In this document: piece after piece, positions 11,306-23,482 of the stretch | Position numbering within the stretch: position 1 is the stretch's first letter | Layout: each line of letters opens with the position of its first letter | From: Melastoma dodecandrum | Taxonomy: Eukaryota; Streptophyta; Magnoliopsida; Myrtales; Melastomataceae | DNA: 64,000 bases | Direction of reading: 5' to 3' | Assembly (NCBI GenBank): GCA_029817715.1 | Contig: JARUPY010000606.1 | Location: 7,626,001-7,690,000 of the forward strand | Translations under genes and position numbers: made by a program | The notes under the pieces: model-generated | Told to the model about the DNA's origin: nothing | Database searches by the model: none | Seen by the model: only the letters and a program-made list of their open reading frames with translations

Positions 11306-12945
11306 ATGTATCACGCCAAGAAGATTACTACCACCAGCTTGGTTCCCCACAAGTCGCCGGGTCCTGATCAGCTGCCCGGCCACGAGGATCTGGCCGATTC
11401 CCCCGGCAAGACCACGGCCGTTTCTTCCCCTTCTCCCGCCGGGAACTCCAAGCCGCGGCTGAGGTGGACTGCCGATCTCCATGACCGGTTCGTCGATGCG
11501 ATTGCTCAACTCGGCGGGCCCGACCGTGAGTGAAATACCTAATGTCTTTCGAAAGTTAGGGTCTTCCTCTGTCGTGGTTGAGAGTCTGTCCTGGCACCTG
11601 GATTCGAGTTCAGATGGGGGTGCGGAACGATTAGATTGGCTTCTGAGGGAGTTGCGGTTTCGGAGAAGAATCGGGGATGGAGTTCCCGCTCGCTGAATTT
11701 CCAGGCTATGATAATTGGATTAGCTGAATTTTAGGCGGTTTGACTTGCAGGGAATTAATAAGAGTATGTCCACTGATGAAGTTCAGGAGCGAGATTCTTT
11801 CTTAGGGAGGGTATCTCTGGTTTGCTTCGGGATGATAATGGCATACGAGACCAACCCGGGATTGAGTGTTAGACAAAGCCCTTATGGTGTTATTAGGTTG
11901 ATATATTCAGCTGGCCAAAGTGTGAACATCTGTCTATATAAGCATTGGTAGGATGTTTAAAAGTTTTTCGGAAAGTCTTTTTGGACCTTGTTTCAAGGTT
12001 CGACTTGTCAGTAGGTGAATTCTAGGACTGTGCAAGGAAGTAGAGAACAGAGTGAATTCTTTAACGTTAGGTGCTTTGAAATGTTTGATGAATTGCCTAT
12101 TCACCTACCAGCTTCATGTTGTTTACTCCTGTCCTTGAAATTTGCATCAGGGGCTACGCCCAAAGGGGTCCTCAGAGTGATGGGCGTATCTGGGTTGACT
12201 ATATATCATGTGAAAAGCCATTTGCAGGTGCGCCTGATCTTAATGGCTAATAATTATTGGACAGCTACACTCTGAACCATGATTATATCAAAGTTTCTTT
12301 TCCCATACTTATTAACTGATTACATGTCTTTTGTGTTCCTAGAAATATCGGCTCGCAAAGTACTTGCCAGAAGCTGGTGCGGAAGGTGAGTCACAACAAG
12401 CCTGACTCTGTGTCCTGGTTTTCTTTTCTTAGGTTCTTCTTAATGTTCTTCTTTCAGGTCCTAAGAGTGACAAAAAATCAGCAAGTGACAACGAAGCTCC
12501 TTCTGATGATTCATCCTCGTGAGTGATCTCTTATGATTTTGTACATATTCATTTCTAATGTCGATCTTCCTGATATTTTGTTTACCTTTTCCAGTGGATT
12601 CCAAATTGATGAAGCACTGAAGATGCAAATGGAAGTTCAAAAGCGACTCCAAGAACAACTTGAGGTGGATAGTTAGATTGTCATATTTCCATTTCTAGCA
12701 GATCAAGTTGAAGTATCCTGTCGCCTCACTACCTTTCTAATCTCTCCCTTGTTCAGGTACAAAGACAGTTGCAGCTAAGGATAGAAGCGCAAGGAAAGTA
12801 CTTGCAGAAGATTATAGAGGAACAGCAAAAGATCAGTGGTGTGCTTATAGCATCCGGGTTGGATCAGGAGGAGAAAAGACAAGATTCAGGATCATCGGCT
12901 GAAGGACCATCGACACCCAAGAAGAAACTTAAGATTGACAAGTGA
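11306..12945 (+). CDS. PHL7: MYB-CC transcription factor, PHL7-like
   Basis: Six exons (11306-11525, 12151-12227, 12343-12385, 12458-12518, 12595-12664, 12757-12945) join in frame to 219 residues. Residues about 54-110 form a single-repeat GARP/MYB DNA-binding domain (KPRLRWTADLHDRFVDAI, then ATPKGVLRVMGVSGLTIYHV and KSHLQKYRLAKYLPE with the SHLQKYR signature). An acidic Ser-rich spacer follows, then the MYB-CC coiled coil (EALKMQMEVQKRLQEQLEVQ, then RQLQLRIEAQGKYLQKIIEE), which mediates dimerisation. This is the PHR1-LIKE family that binds the P1BS site and acts in phosphate-starvation and developmental control. It best resembles PHL7. It is shorter than the roughly 290-residue Arabidopsis protein because the region after the coiled coil is cut short, ending KKKLKIDK. 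Confidence 0.9.
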
Positions 12946-13737
12946 GAGTCATGAAAGGTATACAGTTTGCCCCCCACAGCTTCAGTTCAATCAAGGAGAC
13001 ATGCAGGAGGACAATGGAATTTGGCTCAGACTACAACTCAGAAATCTTGAACACGAATATGCAGCACCACAGAAGAACTGGTGTGGAGTGACTGTTCATA
13101 GCAATAGCTGTCTCGTAGACCACTCGTTTTATTTGCATCTTAGTTTCAGTGATCAATCCCACAGTTTCTTTGTTTGCGACCACTTGCATCCATCCGCGAC
13201 TATGTCTTGCTGTAATCTTAAGTTCCAGTCTGGGGCTAATTGATGAGGCTTTCCTGTGACATAGCAATTCCAAGCCATGTACATGAAATGTTGAATGTTA
13301 TGTCCCAAAAGCAATTTAAATTGTCAGCCAGAACTTCACCATGTCTGGAGAATGTGACGAACACGGGGGCATTTGATCAATTCACAGCATCAGGGCAAGT
13401 AAACGTTGCAATGCTTAAAGTTGAATGGAGCAAAAATGCAAAGAACTTCCCAGCAACAGTTCAATTCGAAGCATAAATGAACTCGCACTGGGAAATTCAT
13501 CAGAGACTACATTACATAAATCAACTGCACAGATACTTCCCTTATAAGGAAGTAAAAAGTACAAGACATATACATGAATTTCAAAATGATGCTACAGATA
13601 AATCCAAGCAGCACGAGAAATCAATTCAGCTACACAAGTCATTTTCATCCGAGGAGATTTAGGATGGTTAAATTTGATTTTGACACACATAACAAAAAGT
13701 ATATAACAGATGGCTGAAATACCGATGCTGCACTGAG
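12946..13737. other. 3' gap between convergent PHL7-like and bZIP genes
   Basis: Convergent 3' ends. Nothing gene-like is seen; it presumably holds both 3' UTRs. Confidence 0.5.
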
Positions 13738-15034
13738 TCATAAAGGTTCGGGAGCTGAGCTTGTTCTACGGAGCTTTTTCTTTGTCTCTTTAGTTGGAGG
13801 CAATGCCTTATCAAGATCCTGGGAGAGAATCGTGGGAAACAATAAAGGGATGACCATATGATGACTTTGGCAGAAAAAGCATAACCAAAGAAGGTATAAT
13901 GATAATCAGTTAAAAGGGTATCCCTGGCCTATGGTGCTTCAGCTTTAAATAAACTACTTATGGAAGCTTGTTATACATTGACCGGACTTCAGTACTTTGT
14001 AAACATCCAACTAGGCGGTATAATCCATACCCGCTGTTTTCTGAGACATGCATTTTCTTCTTCCAAACAAGCAACCTTGTTCTCCAGCTCTTGAGCATAT
14101 GCCTATCCATATTGAGTCGATCTTTAAAAGCTACTAAGAAAGGTTCAGACACTCGCATGGACACATAAAAAACTGTTAAGATCGATCGACTGACCTGCTT
14201 TCTCGCTCTTGACCGAGCGGCGGATTCCCTATTCTTAATCATCCTCTTGTGTCTTCTCTCAACTGTCTTCTCAACCACTGTCCCTTCAGGTGCAAGCTTT
14301 TTATGACCAGGTGTCCTCATATCCGATAAACCTCCCAATAACGATGTTGATGACAAGGAAATCTGGGCGTCAGTAAGTCCAGTGTCCAGAAAGGGAGCAG
14401 CAGCAGAAACAACTGAAAGAGGTGGACGGATAACATGGTTGGTGGACATAAACAACGGCAAAACACTCTGCTGCCGTGGAACCGAAGGGAGCTGGTAATG
14501 CGACCCCTGGCCAAGATGCAAAGTTTTCTCCTGCCAGTCCGTCACTGCAGCAGGAACAATCCCTGATTCAGGCCATACTTTACAGGATGACTCAGCCATC
14601 AAGCCAGCCATCAACAAGAAATCTTCAAGGGTAATTTCACCAAGTGTAGGTTGTCTATCTTGATTCGCTCTTCCTCGGTTATCATCACTAGCTGTCGTCG
14701 CAGCATTCAAGTTCTTTCCCAGTTGAATATCCTTCCAGACCTCATCAATCGTCTTCTTGCTCATAGCCCTGGAAAGCGTGAAGCTCGGCTGCTTCTGCAA
14801 CGAATTCCCTGGCCCGTAATGACCACTCATATTCTCGAACCCTTCGCCATTATCTGCGCCCCAAACCCTCTTCAGCAGCTCGTCTAGGTTCATGCTACCC
14901 AGCGGCTTCCTCGGGCTGCCTATCTGATTATGCACCTCATCAAGGGTCAAACTATATAGAGACCCCTGCCTAGACAGGGAACTCGTGCTCTGATCCCCCA
15001 TCCCGCCACCACCGCTTACACCATCAGATCCCAT
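13738..15034 (-). CDS. Group A bZIP transcription factor (AREB3/DPBF-like)
   Basis: Three exons (14195-15034, 14031-14102, 13738-13818) give a 330-residue protein starting at ATG 15034 (MGSDGVSGG). All hallmarks of ABA-responsive group A bZIPs are present. C1 is SLSRQGSLYSLTLDEVHNQI, C2 is SFTLSRAMSKKTIDEVWKDI and C3 is PTLGEITLEDFLLMAGLM; each contains or lies beside an R-x-x-S/T SnRK2 phosphorylation-type site. The basic region is KRMIKNRESAARSRARKQ, followed by heptad leucines in AYAQELENKVACLEEENACL. C4 is LRRTSSAPEPL at the C-terminus. Such factors bind ABRE (ACGTG) elements downstream of ABA receptors and SnRK2 kinases. The short length and the C1-C4 wording point to the AREB3/DPBF3 branch rather than the longer ABF1-4 or ABI5; the branch assignment is from memory. 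Confidence 0.93.
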
Positions 15035-17652
15035 CCTCGGGTTCAATATAACAAACACCTCGCAACGATCATGAAATCATTGTGGCCGGTCCATTACAAC
15101 ATCATTCCATCGCTGAGAAACATCCCAAAAGACGCCACCCAGAAAAGGTAAACAACTTGGGTTCAATGGAATCCAACCTCAGTCAAAACCTGCTTGAGAA
15201 AGATCAAAGCTTTTTTTTTTGAACTTTTCTTTAACTTTGGTTTTTCTGATCAGATGCGGCCGCATTGGAAGCCGGTCCGTAACCCAACTAAAAGAACCAA
15301 AAACCCAACAAGCAAATCAAGAAGCCAGACGAGTGAGTTTAGCTCGTTACATACATCCATAAAAAGAAATGGAGGCGAAAAGGAGAAACAGGACAACCTC
15401 GTACCGATACGCGAGTCTGGTCCCCACCGGGCAAACTTAACCCTCTTCAGTTCAGGGTTAAAAGAACAAAAAGCGAAGGAAAGCAGGGGATGTAAAGGGT
15501 AAGAAGATGAAGACGAAAAGAAAGAGCAAGGAAAGTGGGACTGTCAGTGGATCGATGACATCAGATCTCCCAACCAACAAACACACACTACCCAACTCGA
15601 AAAAGGGCACGAGTTTCATGATCAACAGTGGAACCCACGCACCAGACAGACAGCCATGCTGCATAAACTGACGACAATAATGTAATATTTAGTATTATAA
15701 TTGTCTGATCTAAAGTTACGTGGTAAAAAAAGCAAGTGAAAAATAGAGGGACGATGGAAGGTGGGCGTCGTGGGACTCTCATTCTTCGCTCCTGTCCGAC
15801 AGCCGAAAGCGAATGCCTACTTCTTACTTTCCTTGCCGGAGGGATGCTGTTACTTGTTTGTCCGTCTGATTTGCCGCCGTACCACCTCTGTATCCACTTC
15901 CTTCCGCCGGATGCCAAATCCACTAAAGCGTGCGATGCAGGTCCCTCACGACTGTTTCTACGCCTACTCGTCTTTCTACTTGTTATCATACGCAAGCCTA
16001 GCGACGTTATTTCTTTCAATGGGGCGGGGGTGGGTCGTTTCTATACTCGTGCCCACCGAATAAGCAACGTTATCGATTCCTCCCTATTAGAAATCGTGTC
16101 GGGATTCCCCTTCACCTAAAAGCTAACAATTATGTGAAGTGTCCCAACTCTATTTAAGGTGTTGGCCCAGGCCTTTTCTATCCGGTGTGTTGACTATCCC
16201 AATACTCCCGGGTAGCCCTACTGCTTTGGCCGTGTCCTTGTCGTGCGTTCGTGGACATGAGCGAGTACGCACTTATCTCGCCAACTCGGCACGGGTGTTA
16301 TCGACGTATATAAGGGTTTGAGCCCCCAATTTGAAGAGATAAAGGAATCGAAGGGGGGAAGAAGTTTTCTTACGTGCCTTGACAGTTGACTTGCAAGAGG
16401 GAGTGAAATATTTTGATATATGACGGCCCCCCCTCCCCAAAGACTGACAGGGATGTCTGTGCTGTTTGTGTTACGTGCGGGTTGCACTTTCAGGCATTCT
16501 ATGACTTGTGTAAGGAGCTAACGCGGATGCCCATCTCGAAAAGGCATCGACAAATGCAAGACTGCTTTATGTATACGATTGACTTTGATGCATAATCGAT
16601 CTATCACCCCTTGATTCAATTTGTTTGTTTTACAAGGATCAAGGATCATATGAGAGATACGGATCTTGGGGTTTTGCGTAAGACAAAGGATGCATTGATC
16701 AAGGGCACGACAGCGCGTAAGTTGATAAAAGCTATGGTCGAGCTAATTCCTCCATGCTTGCAAGAAATGAAGCTATCTTATAGAAATATGCATGAAACCC
16801 AGATTGATTATATTCCCGATTCTCGGATTTACTTTTGGTCACGAATTGGGTGGATGGTTGCACAAACTGAGTGGAGAAAGTCGATTCTTAAACCGTCATG
16901 CCTTAGGCGCTGTCTTAAATTCGGATAGTAGCTGGGACAAGGTCTCTTTGTTCACCTATGGCGAAGGAAAGGAGGAGGGCAAGGCATTCATATAGGCGGG
17001 GCCGAAGCTTGAAAGACGCCGGTTGGGAAAAACTTCGGAGCTGGCAGAGAACTTGTCCGACGATGGAGGAGCTCGCTTATTTCTATCATGTTCGGTTGGT
17101 TGTCCTGTAAGAAGAAAATGCACGATACAACACGTCCTTGAAACGGCCGATGCCAGAAGGCTTCAATTATTTGAGAAGATATTCATTATTCTTCTCGATG
17201 CTCGCGGGTGTTGGCCGTGGGGGGCCAGATCAAGGAGCTTCTGGTGCACATGGATTGCGAAGGTTGCCGGAAAAGAGTTGAACCATCCTCCTGGTCCACG
17301 ACAACGTCCATGCTTGCACCATCATGTGATGTGATCCTACACTAAATCCCAAAGGTTAATTTTGTAAATTAAACCGGACAGGCTAATCTCAAGGCCCGGC
17401 CCGGCCCAAATTGCGAATCTCAATATTAGGCCTTCTCTTTACCAAACAAACAAACATGGATTACAGCCTAAACTAATCTTCTGGAAGGGCGGGGAGGCCG
17501 CCTATGCTGACGAAATGGCTGACGCCACCATTTGTCACGACGGACGTCGGTGAAACAAGGACTAGAGCAACACCGCTTCCCGTCGATAAAAGGCGGCACC
17601 GATCGCCCTCCCCGACTCATCGCGGCACTTGTCTGACTCGACGCACTTTGCA
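15035..17652. other. Large gap, mostly unassigned
   Basis: This 2.6-kb gap lies between the bZIP start and the MAPR gene. Open frames at 16413-16595 and 16611-16928 (+) read in tandem and look weakly protein-like (KDHMRDTDLGVLRKTKDALI), but I cannot assign them to any family. A TATA-like TATATAAGG lies at about 16310. The only recognised piece is the HMA fragment listed separately. Confidence 0.4.
17223..17282 (+). pseudogene. Orphan heavy-metal-associated (HMA) domain fragment
   Basis: One frame reads GQIKELLVHMDCEGCRKRVE, a close match to the start of plant HMA/HIPP domains, including the metal-binding C-x-x-C of MDCEGC. There is no in-frame start nearby, and the rest of the ferredoxin-like fold is absent. 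It is probably a captured or decayed exon, though an exon of an unrecognised spliced gene is possible. Confidence 0.45.
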
Positions 17653-18990
17653 ATGGCGATTCATTCGACGATAGCGGAAGCGATAACGGTCTACACAGGC
17701 CTGTCGCCGGCGGCGTTCTTCACTGTCGCCGCGTTGATGGTGGTGGTGTACAAGGTGGTGTGCGGGATGTTTGTTGACCCCGGACAGAAGGCTGTCCCAT
17801 CCGTGGCGCCAGCGTACGTGCCGGCAAAGCCGACGGAGATAGGAGAGGTAACGGAGGAGGAGCTGCGAGGTTACGACGGGTCGGATTCGAGTAAGCCTCT
17901 CCTGATGGCGATCAAGGGCCAGATCTATGATGTGTCGCCTTCCAGGTTAGGTTCATCTTTTGATTTTGAAATGTAGTTGTTTTTCGATTTTGCTGTGGAT
18001 CTTTGGGCTGTGGTGAGTTAGGTCCGAGTGAAAGATTGTGACTATGATCAAATGTTGGTGATGATCGCTAAGGTTTGAGGTAGTGGTTGAGGGTCGATGC
18101 TGTATGCTTAGTGACGCATAGTTTAGTATTGTCTAGGGATAGTCGTGTTTTGTTATAGCTATGGTAATTGTAGAAAGTGAGAAAATTATTCAGGATGCAC
18201 CTGGATTCTTGGAGTTTGAGAGGCTAGAGTTGAGTGCTTCATGTGGCATATGAATGATTCTTGTGGTTCGGGCCATGGAAAACCAGTGAAATTCCCTGAT
18301 GATAAACCTCCTTTGTTGGTGGAGTTGCCAATTGATTGATTGAGAGGACGTCATCAGACGAACTGACAGTAATAGTCATAGTTAATTTAGTAATGAAGTT
18401 TCATCAAGCTATTACCTTGTGGTTGACATGGTATTTGTTTGCCATGGCTGGTCATTATAGATTAGGTCTGCTTGGTTCATTTGTAGCACCAGGATGAGAG
18501 ATCATTTCACTCCTTTAGTTTGTTTGTGATGGCTTTTGAATTGCACATCAAGTTGTTCGTTGGTCCCCGTCAATTACAGACTTAGACAACGTTATTTTTC
18601 GAAGTTCATAGAATAAACTGTCTGATGTTTCCCATGATGTAATGCCGTGTTATTTCGTCCTCATTTTAATTTGGATTTCCTGCCAATGATGTCTAGTCCT
18701 CAACCTTGCCAAGCAGGATGTTTTACGGACCAGGGGGGCCTTATGCCCTTTTCGCTGGAAGAGACGCAAGCCGGGCCCTGGCTCTGATGTCGTTCGACCC
18801 GAAAGATCTTACTGGGAATATCGAAGGCCTGAGCCCGTCTGAGCTCGAGGTACTGCAGGACTGGGAATATAAGTTCATGGAGAAGTATGTGAAGGTTGGG
18901 CAAATCGTCGCCAAAGGGACGCCATCCTACAGCCATGTCGCGAATCCAGAATCCCATGATGATTCCGTCGAAAACAAGAAAAACGAGTAG
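17653..18990 (+). CDS. MSBP1: Membrane-associated progesterone-binding (MAPR/MSBP) protein
   Basis: Two exons (17653-17945 and 18717-18990) around a 771-bp intron give 188 residues. The start is ATG 17653 (MAIHSTIAEA). A single N-terminal transmembrane helix sits at about residues 22-42 (FFTVAALMVVVYKVVCGMF). A cytochrome-b5-like MAPR domain follows, opening EVTEEELRGYDGSDSSKPLL and continuing AIKGQIYDVSPSRMFYGPGG and PYALFAGRDASRALA. The Tyr in MFYGPGGPY corresponds to the haem-ligating Tyr of mammalian PGRMC1. The domain ends in LQDWEYKFMEKY. Arabidopsis MSBP1 binds steroids, negatively affects brassinosteroid signalling and organises lignin P450s in the ER. The C-terminal acidic tail is shorter than in MSBP1. 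Family identity is clear; the precise role is inferred. Confidence 0.95.
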
Positions 18991-20308
18991 TTCTGCCCCA
19001 GGACATCTTGTCGAAGGTGCATCCGCATTAGGTTAGTTGAATCTGTGTTGGATATTCTGGTGGAATTGTTATACCAGTAGCTTTCTTTCTGCATGTTTGT
19101 TGGTATAGACTAGAGCATGTAATCAAGGATGAATGATTCATGTTGTTTACCCTGGGAAAATGCGGCTGCTTGTCCTAAAATACCTTGACATTGTGTAAGG
19201 TTGGATCTAAAACTAGATAGCCTCACTCACCACCTCATGTCTCTGGCTTCAAGAATATTAATTTCACTAGAAAAATGAACTGTCCGAACTTATCATCGTA
19301 TATGGAAAAGTGAATTCAAAGTCAACATGAACCGGCCATAGAAGAATTATCGAGGGAGACAATCTTGCCTTGCCCCACAATTTCCCTCCCGAGGAATTCG
19401 TGGAATTAGGAACAGAACATGACGCCACGCGTCTTCCTCCCCCTTGTAGACCCGGCAGAAGGTCAAAAGGAAGCTTTTTTTTTTTTCTGACATATTATTA
19501 CATGTTAAGATCTTTACCAATCTTACACTCAGTTAGATTATTCCATGGGTATGTTATAGACATTGTTAGGAAAAAAAACAACACCACGTCATGGGTGATG
19601 GTTATCTTTTTCTGTCTGTTTCAATGTCTGTCGTACCTATTTTTCCCCCATCATCTCTGAATTTTACTCCTCGACGTCTCCGCCTCGCCGGCCATGTAAT
19701 AATTTCTCTCGTCTGCAGTCTGTGAATTTCCTTTTCGGTTATAAAGAGATTTGAGGGATGCGCCTCTACGCGCATGCACGTGGTGGGGTGTGTTTGTGCA
19801 CAGCAGATTCTTGCTTTGGATTCACGAATCCTTCAGTTGAGGATTTCTGGGAATTTCCAGAAGGGTGTTGTATATTAATTACTTCGTTGTCAGAGGTTGG
19901 AATTGGGTTTTCATTGGATTGGATTTCTGTAAGAGTTTTGGTTTTCCCTCTCGATTCTGTGAATTTCTGGGTATCCTTGATTTGTCTGCATTTTGGGTTG
20001 GAAAGAATCCGCGCATCCTTGTTTGCTGATATGATCGATGGGAGGTCCTTTCCAGGTTGCATCAATCATGATCGTACATTAGTTGAAGATCATTGGCATT
20101 AATCTTTGTGTTGCATACAAAATCCAGAATTTTATTTGTTGGATTTCCTGGCAAATTAAACGCTTCTCTCGAGATTCGTTGTCTTGAGCCGGGTTTTTCC
20201 TTGTTACATAATCCATAGTTCTGGAGTTTTGATGCCGTTCTCACACTGAAAGCTGGCTCATTTGGATGGAACTGCAGATAACGATACCGCTGTATTTGAA
20301 TTCGAACT
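18991..20308. other. Gap with probable SEC14 leader
   Basis: This 1.3-kb gap lies between the MAPR stop and the SEC14 start. The T/G-rich stretch from about 19740 onward has a mature-leader-like composition and may include a 5' UTR intron. No protein-coding gene was identified. Confidence 0.4.
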
Positions 20309-21669
20309 ATGTATGGAGTTGGAAGATTCTCTTTCAAGAAAAGCAATGGGAACGATGAGGAGAAAGTGTTGTCAGCCGAAGAGCAACAGGCCAAGGTCCT
20401 GAGATTTTTATTCTCTTTCTTGTATTGCTCAATGATGCTTGTGAGACCCATCTTGTCTTAAAATGACTTAAGCCATGTTGGCTCCATAATCTTCAGGTCC
20501 AAGAAATAAAGAAGATCATTGGACCTCTGGCCGAGAAGCTCCCTAAACTATGCGACGATGCATCACTCGTAAGGTATCTCAAGGCCAGAAACTGGAGTAC
20601 TAAAAAAGCGACGAAGATGCTGAAAGATACTATAAAATGGAGGCTAGAGTTCAAGCCGGAAAAAATTCGATGGGTACATTGTCATATACAAAGTGATTCG
20701 CTTAAATAATGGCTTTTTTCATTTACTTAATGTCACTAAAATCGGTATTTCCCTGGGATACATTTCTGAAGGCAATGTGCTGTTGTTCTAGGATGATATT
20801 GCTTCGGAAGGCAAGACAGGTAAGATCTACAAGGCTAGCTACTCGGACAAGAAAGGTAGAACCGTCCTTGTAATGAGACCCGGATTTCAGGTACATGAAT
20901 TCGTGGAACAAAAGAACATGAATGGGACATAATCGAAGTTTCTGTAGCAGTTAATCCTCGCTTTTTTTATGACAGAATACAAATTCGAGTAAAGGACAGA
21001 TAAGGTACTTGGTTTATTGCATGGAGAGCGCGATCACTAGTTTGCCTCCGGAGCTGGACCAGATGGTGTGGTTGATAGATTTTCAGGGATGGAATATGTC
21101 AAGCATATCGGTATCTGTCACCAGAGAGACAACTCACATATTGCAGGATCATTATCCAGAGAGGCTAGGTCTCGGAATCCTCTACAATCCGCCGAAAATA
21201 TTCGAATCCTTCTGGAAGGTAACTTTCACAGTCTAAGTGTCCTAGTCTTATGGGAAAAGGATTTCACAAAAGTCTCAGAATTGCGTGAACTGCTGTGTCG
21301 AGATGCATATTGCAGATGATAAGACCCTTCATAGAGCCCAAGACATACAAGAAAGTCCGGTTCGTCTATTCCGATGATCTGCAAAGCCAGCAAACAATGG
21401 AGGACCTGTTCGACATGGACAATCTGGAATGTGCATTCGGGGGTAGGAATCTGAAAGGGTTCAACTACGAGGAATATGGGAGAGTCATGGTAGAGGAGGA
21501 CAGAAAGAAGGACGAGTTTATCTCCCAGGATGTCTTATCGCCGGCTGACCTGGGTTTCGAAACTGAATCAACCATGACAGACTTATCAGTACCGGAATGC
21601 GAGGAATACGAGGTCACTGATGATATCGGATCGCCATTCCGTGAGGAGGCAGCGTTGGCTCATTTATAG
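20309..21669 (+). CDS. SEC14-like phosphatidylinositol transfer protein
   Basis: Five exons (20309-20395, 20497-20673, 20792-20890, 20976-21218, 21316-21669) give 319 residues, all in frame. The CRAL-TRIO N-terminal domain includes DDASLVRYLKARNWSTKKA and MLKDTIKWRLEFKPE. The lipid-binding CRAL-TRIO domain includes GRTVLVMRPGFQ, VWLIDFQGWNMSS and LQDHYPERLGLGILYNPPKI, then a C-terminal IEPKTYKKVRFVY segment. This is the short single-domain plant SEC14 type, without GOLD or nodulin domains. An acidic C-terminal tail (about 90 residues) follows. Such proteins exchange phosphatidylinositol and another lipid between membranes to support PIP synthesis. The exact ligand cannot be told from sequence. 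The start is inferred as the first ATG before the conserved frame. Confidence 0.9.
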
Positions 21670-23482
21670 CTGCAAAACCCATCCGAAGAAAAACCCAACC
21701 AGCCAGTCGACATTATGAAAGATCCGGCTCTCGAGGCGTCGAAAGTCGCCGAAGAGGTACAAACATGAGTAATGTCAGCATAGATATATTGGTGAAAAGA
21801 TATAAAAGCGTGCGTTCACAGTCGATTACTTCAGTTTAGAGTAAATTTTCGAATTCAAAAATGATGGAACGAGATAAGTATACCATGCATTCCCATTGTA
21901 GTTGAAACTGAGGATCATAAGAGAAAGGCATCCATCTTTGTTTTAAGAAGCAGAAAACATGTTCTATTGCTCGAGAACACGAGGCAGAACATAAGTCCGA
22001 CTGGTTGCGTCATGATCGTTATTCCTTCACGTCTCCGCGTTGAAACATAAGGTCCAGTCGAGTGTGACCGGAGCGGCATCGAGCATGTCGATGCATGAAA
22101 AACGCCACGAAAACGCAAAGATCGCGAGGGAAACGAGAAATTTCGCCAACAGAGGGCCATATGGATAAATGAAGAACAGATTTGGACGAAATATGTAATA
22201 AAGATCTGCTGAACGTTGTCTGTCCGTAAAACAGTAATGCATCAGTCAGACCGACACCTGGCTTTCGATCCACACCAGCAGCTTGTCCGATTACGTACAT
22301 CCGTCCGTTCCGATGGCCACGGACGGTGAGTTGGGTTTGAGTTGATTGCTCGACTTGTCTTCGAATTCCAACGGCAGCGGAAGTTCCTGCTAGGGATTGC
22401 GACGACGCCCTCTTTTGTTTAACTATATAATATATAATCAAGTCTTTACGTAATGATTTAAGCTTTTAGGTCATCAGAGCGTGGTTCAAACCCGTGAACG
22501 CAACAACCCAAAATAATGGGGGCGTCTTCTCCTTCTGTTGGCTATCTTATTATTGCGAGCACTGGGTGATTAAGTGAGTTCTTAGAGTTAGATGTTGTGT
22601 TTCTGATCTGCTACGAGACGAGATTTAGCAGGGAATGTGTCTTGAAAGTAAGAAAAGATCCGGGTCCCGAGAAAGTTTCTACCTTGAAGACATTTGCAGC
22701 AGACGATGGCATAGTTTTGGCAAAGAAAAGGTGAAGCTACAAGGTTCAAGAAGAAGAGGAAGCTGAGAAAGAAGAAGAGCAGAGAAGAAGACGAAGGCGG
22801 AGGAAAAATATCTCTTTCTGTTTTTCCTTTCTATCCTACTGTCAATTCTGTTTAATCCTTCAGTACGCCAATCCCATAAATAACAACCACCGAGGTGCAT
22901 AACAGACTGTGGTTTTACTTCCAAAACCACACAATGCTAACTTATTACACGCCTATGCCATTTCCTCCTCCTTGGGCTTCGTTTTTATGTTTTCTGGGTT
23001 ACTTTCCAACATACCTTGTGTGTTTTCTGGAACTGAGGGCTAATGGGCTGTGGAGTGCCCTTTTCTCGGTGTCAAAGGGAAGTCATTTTCGGCGAGAATC
23101 TTTGCGTAAGTCGGTCTAGTGCCTGTAGGTGTTGGGTGTGACTTCCAGTGGGTGGTGACTGCCAGAATGCCGCTAAAAGCAATGCTTGATTTGTGTCTGT
23201 GTTTGGGCTGTGGCTGGGAGGAAGGGTGATGCTCTTAGCTCGTCTTGGGGTTGTGTATGTTGTTTCATGAGATTTCTGTGTAGTTAATCGTAGTGTTGTT
23301 CTAATGTGTGAATTACATGGATTTGATATTAACAGGTGTTAGAGATTTATATTGTGATGCTATCGCTACCATTCAGTCTGAAAATTCGTTCACTACCTGG
23401 GGCCTTTAACTTCGCTTTCCCTTTGCTATAGCTTGAACCACCTTACACTGTTATGGAGATCATCTCCCTTTGACTAAAGCAA
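21670..23482. other. Intergenic gap, no gene recognised
   Basis: About 1.8 kb with AT-rich and simple stretches, including GAAGAAG-type runs near 22745-22800. Short antisense frames were seen but none resembles a known family. Nothing else was identified. Confidence 0.4.

Noticed and set aside
22483..22493. GGTTCAAACCC, resembling a tRNA B box
   Set aside because: No matching A box or foldable cloverleaf was found in the surrounding 80 bases.
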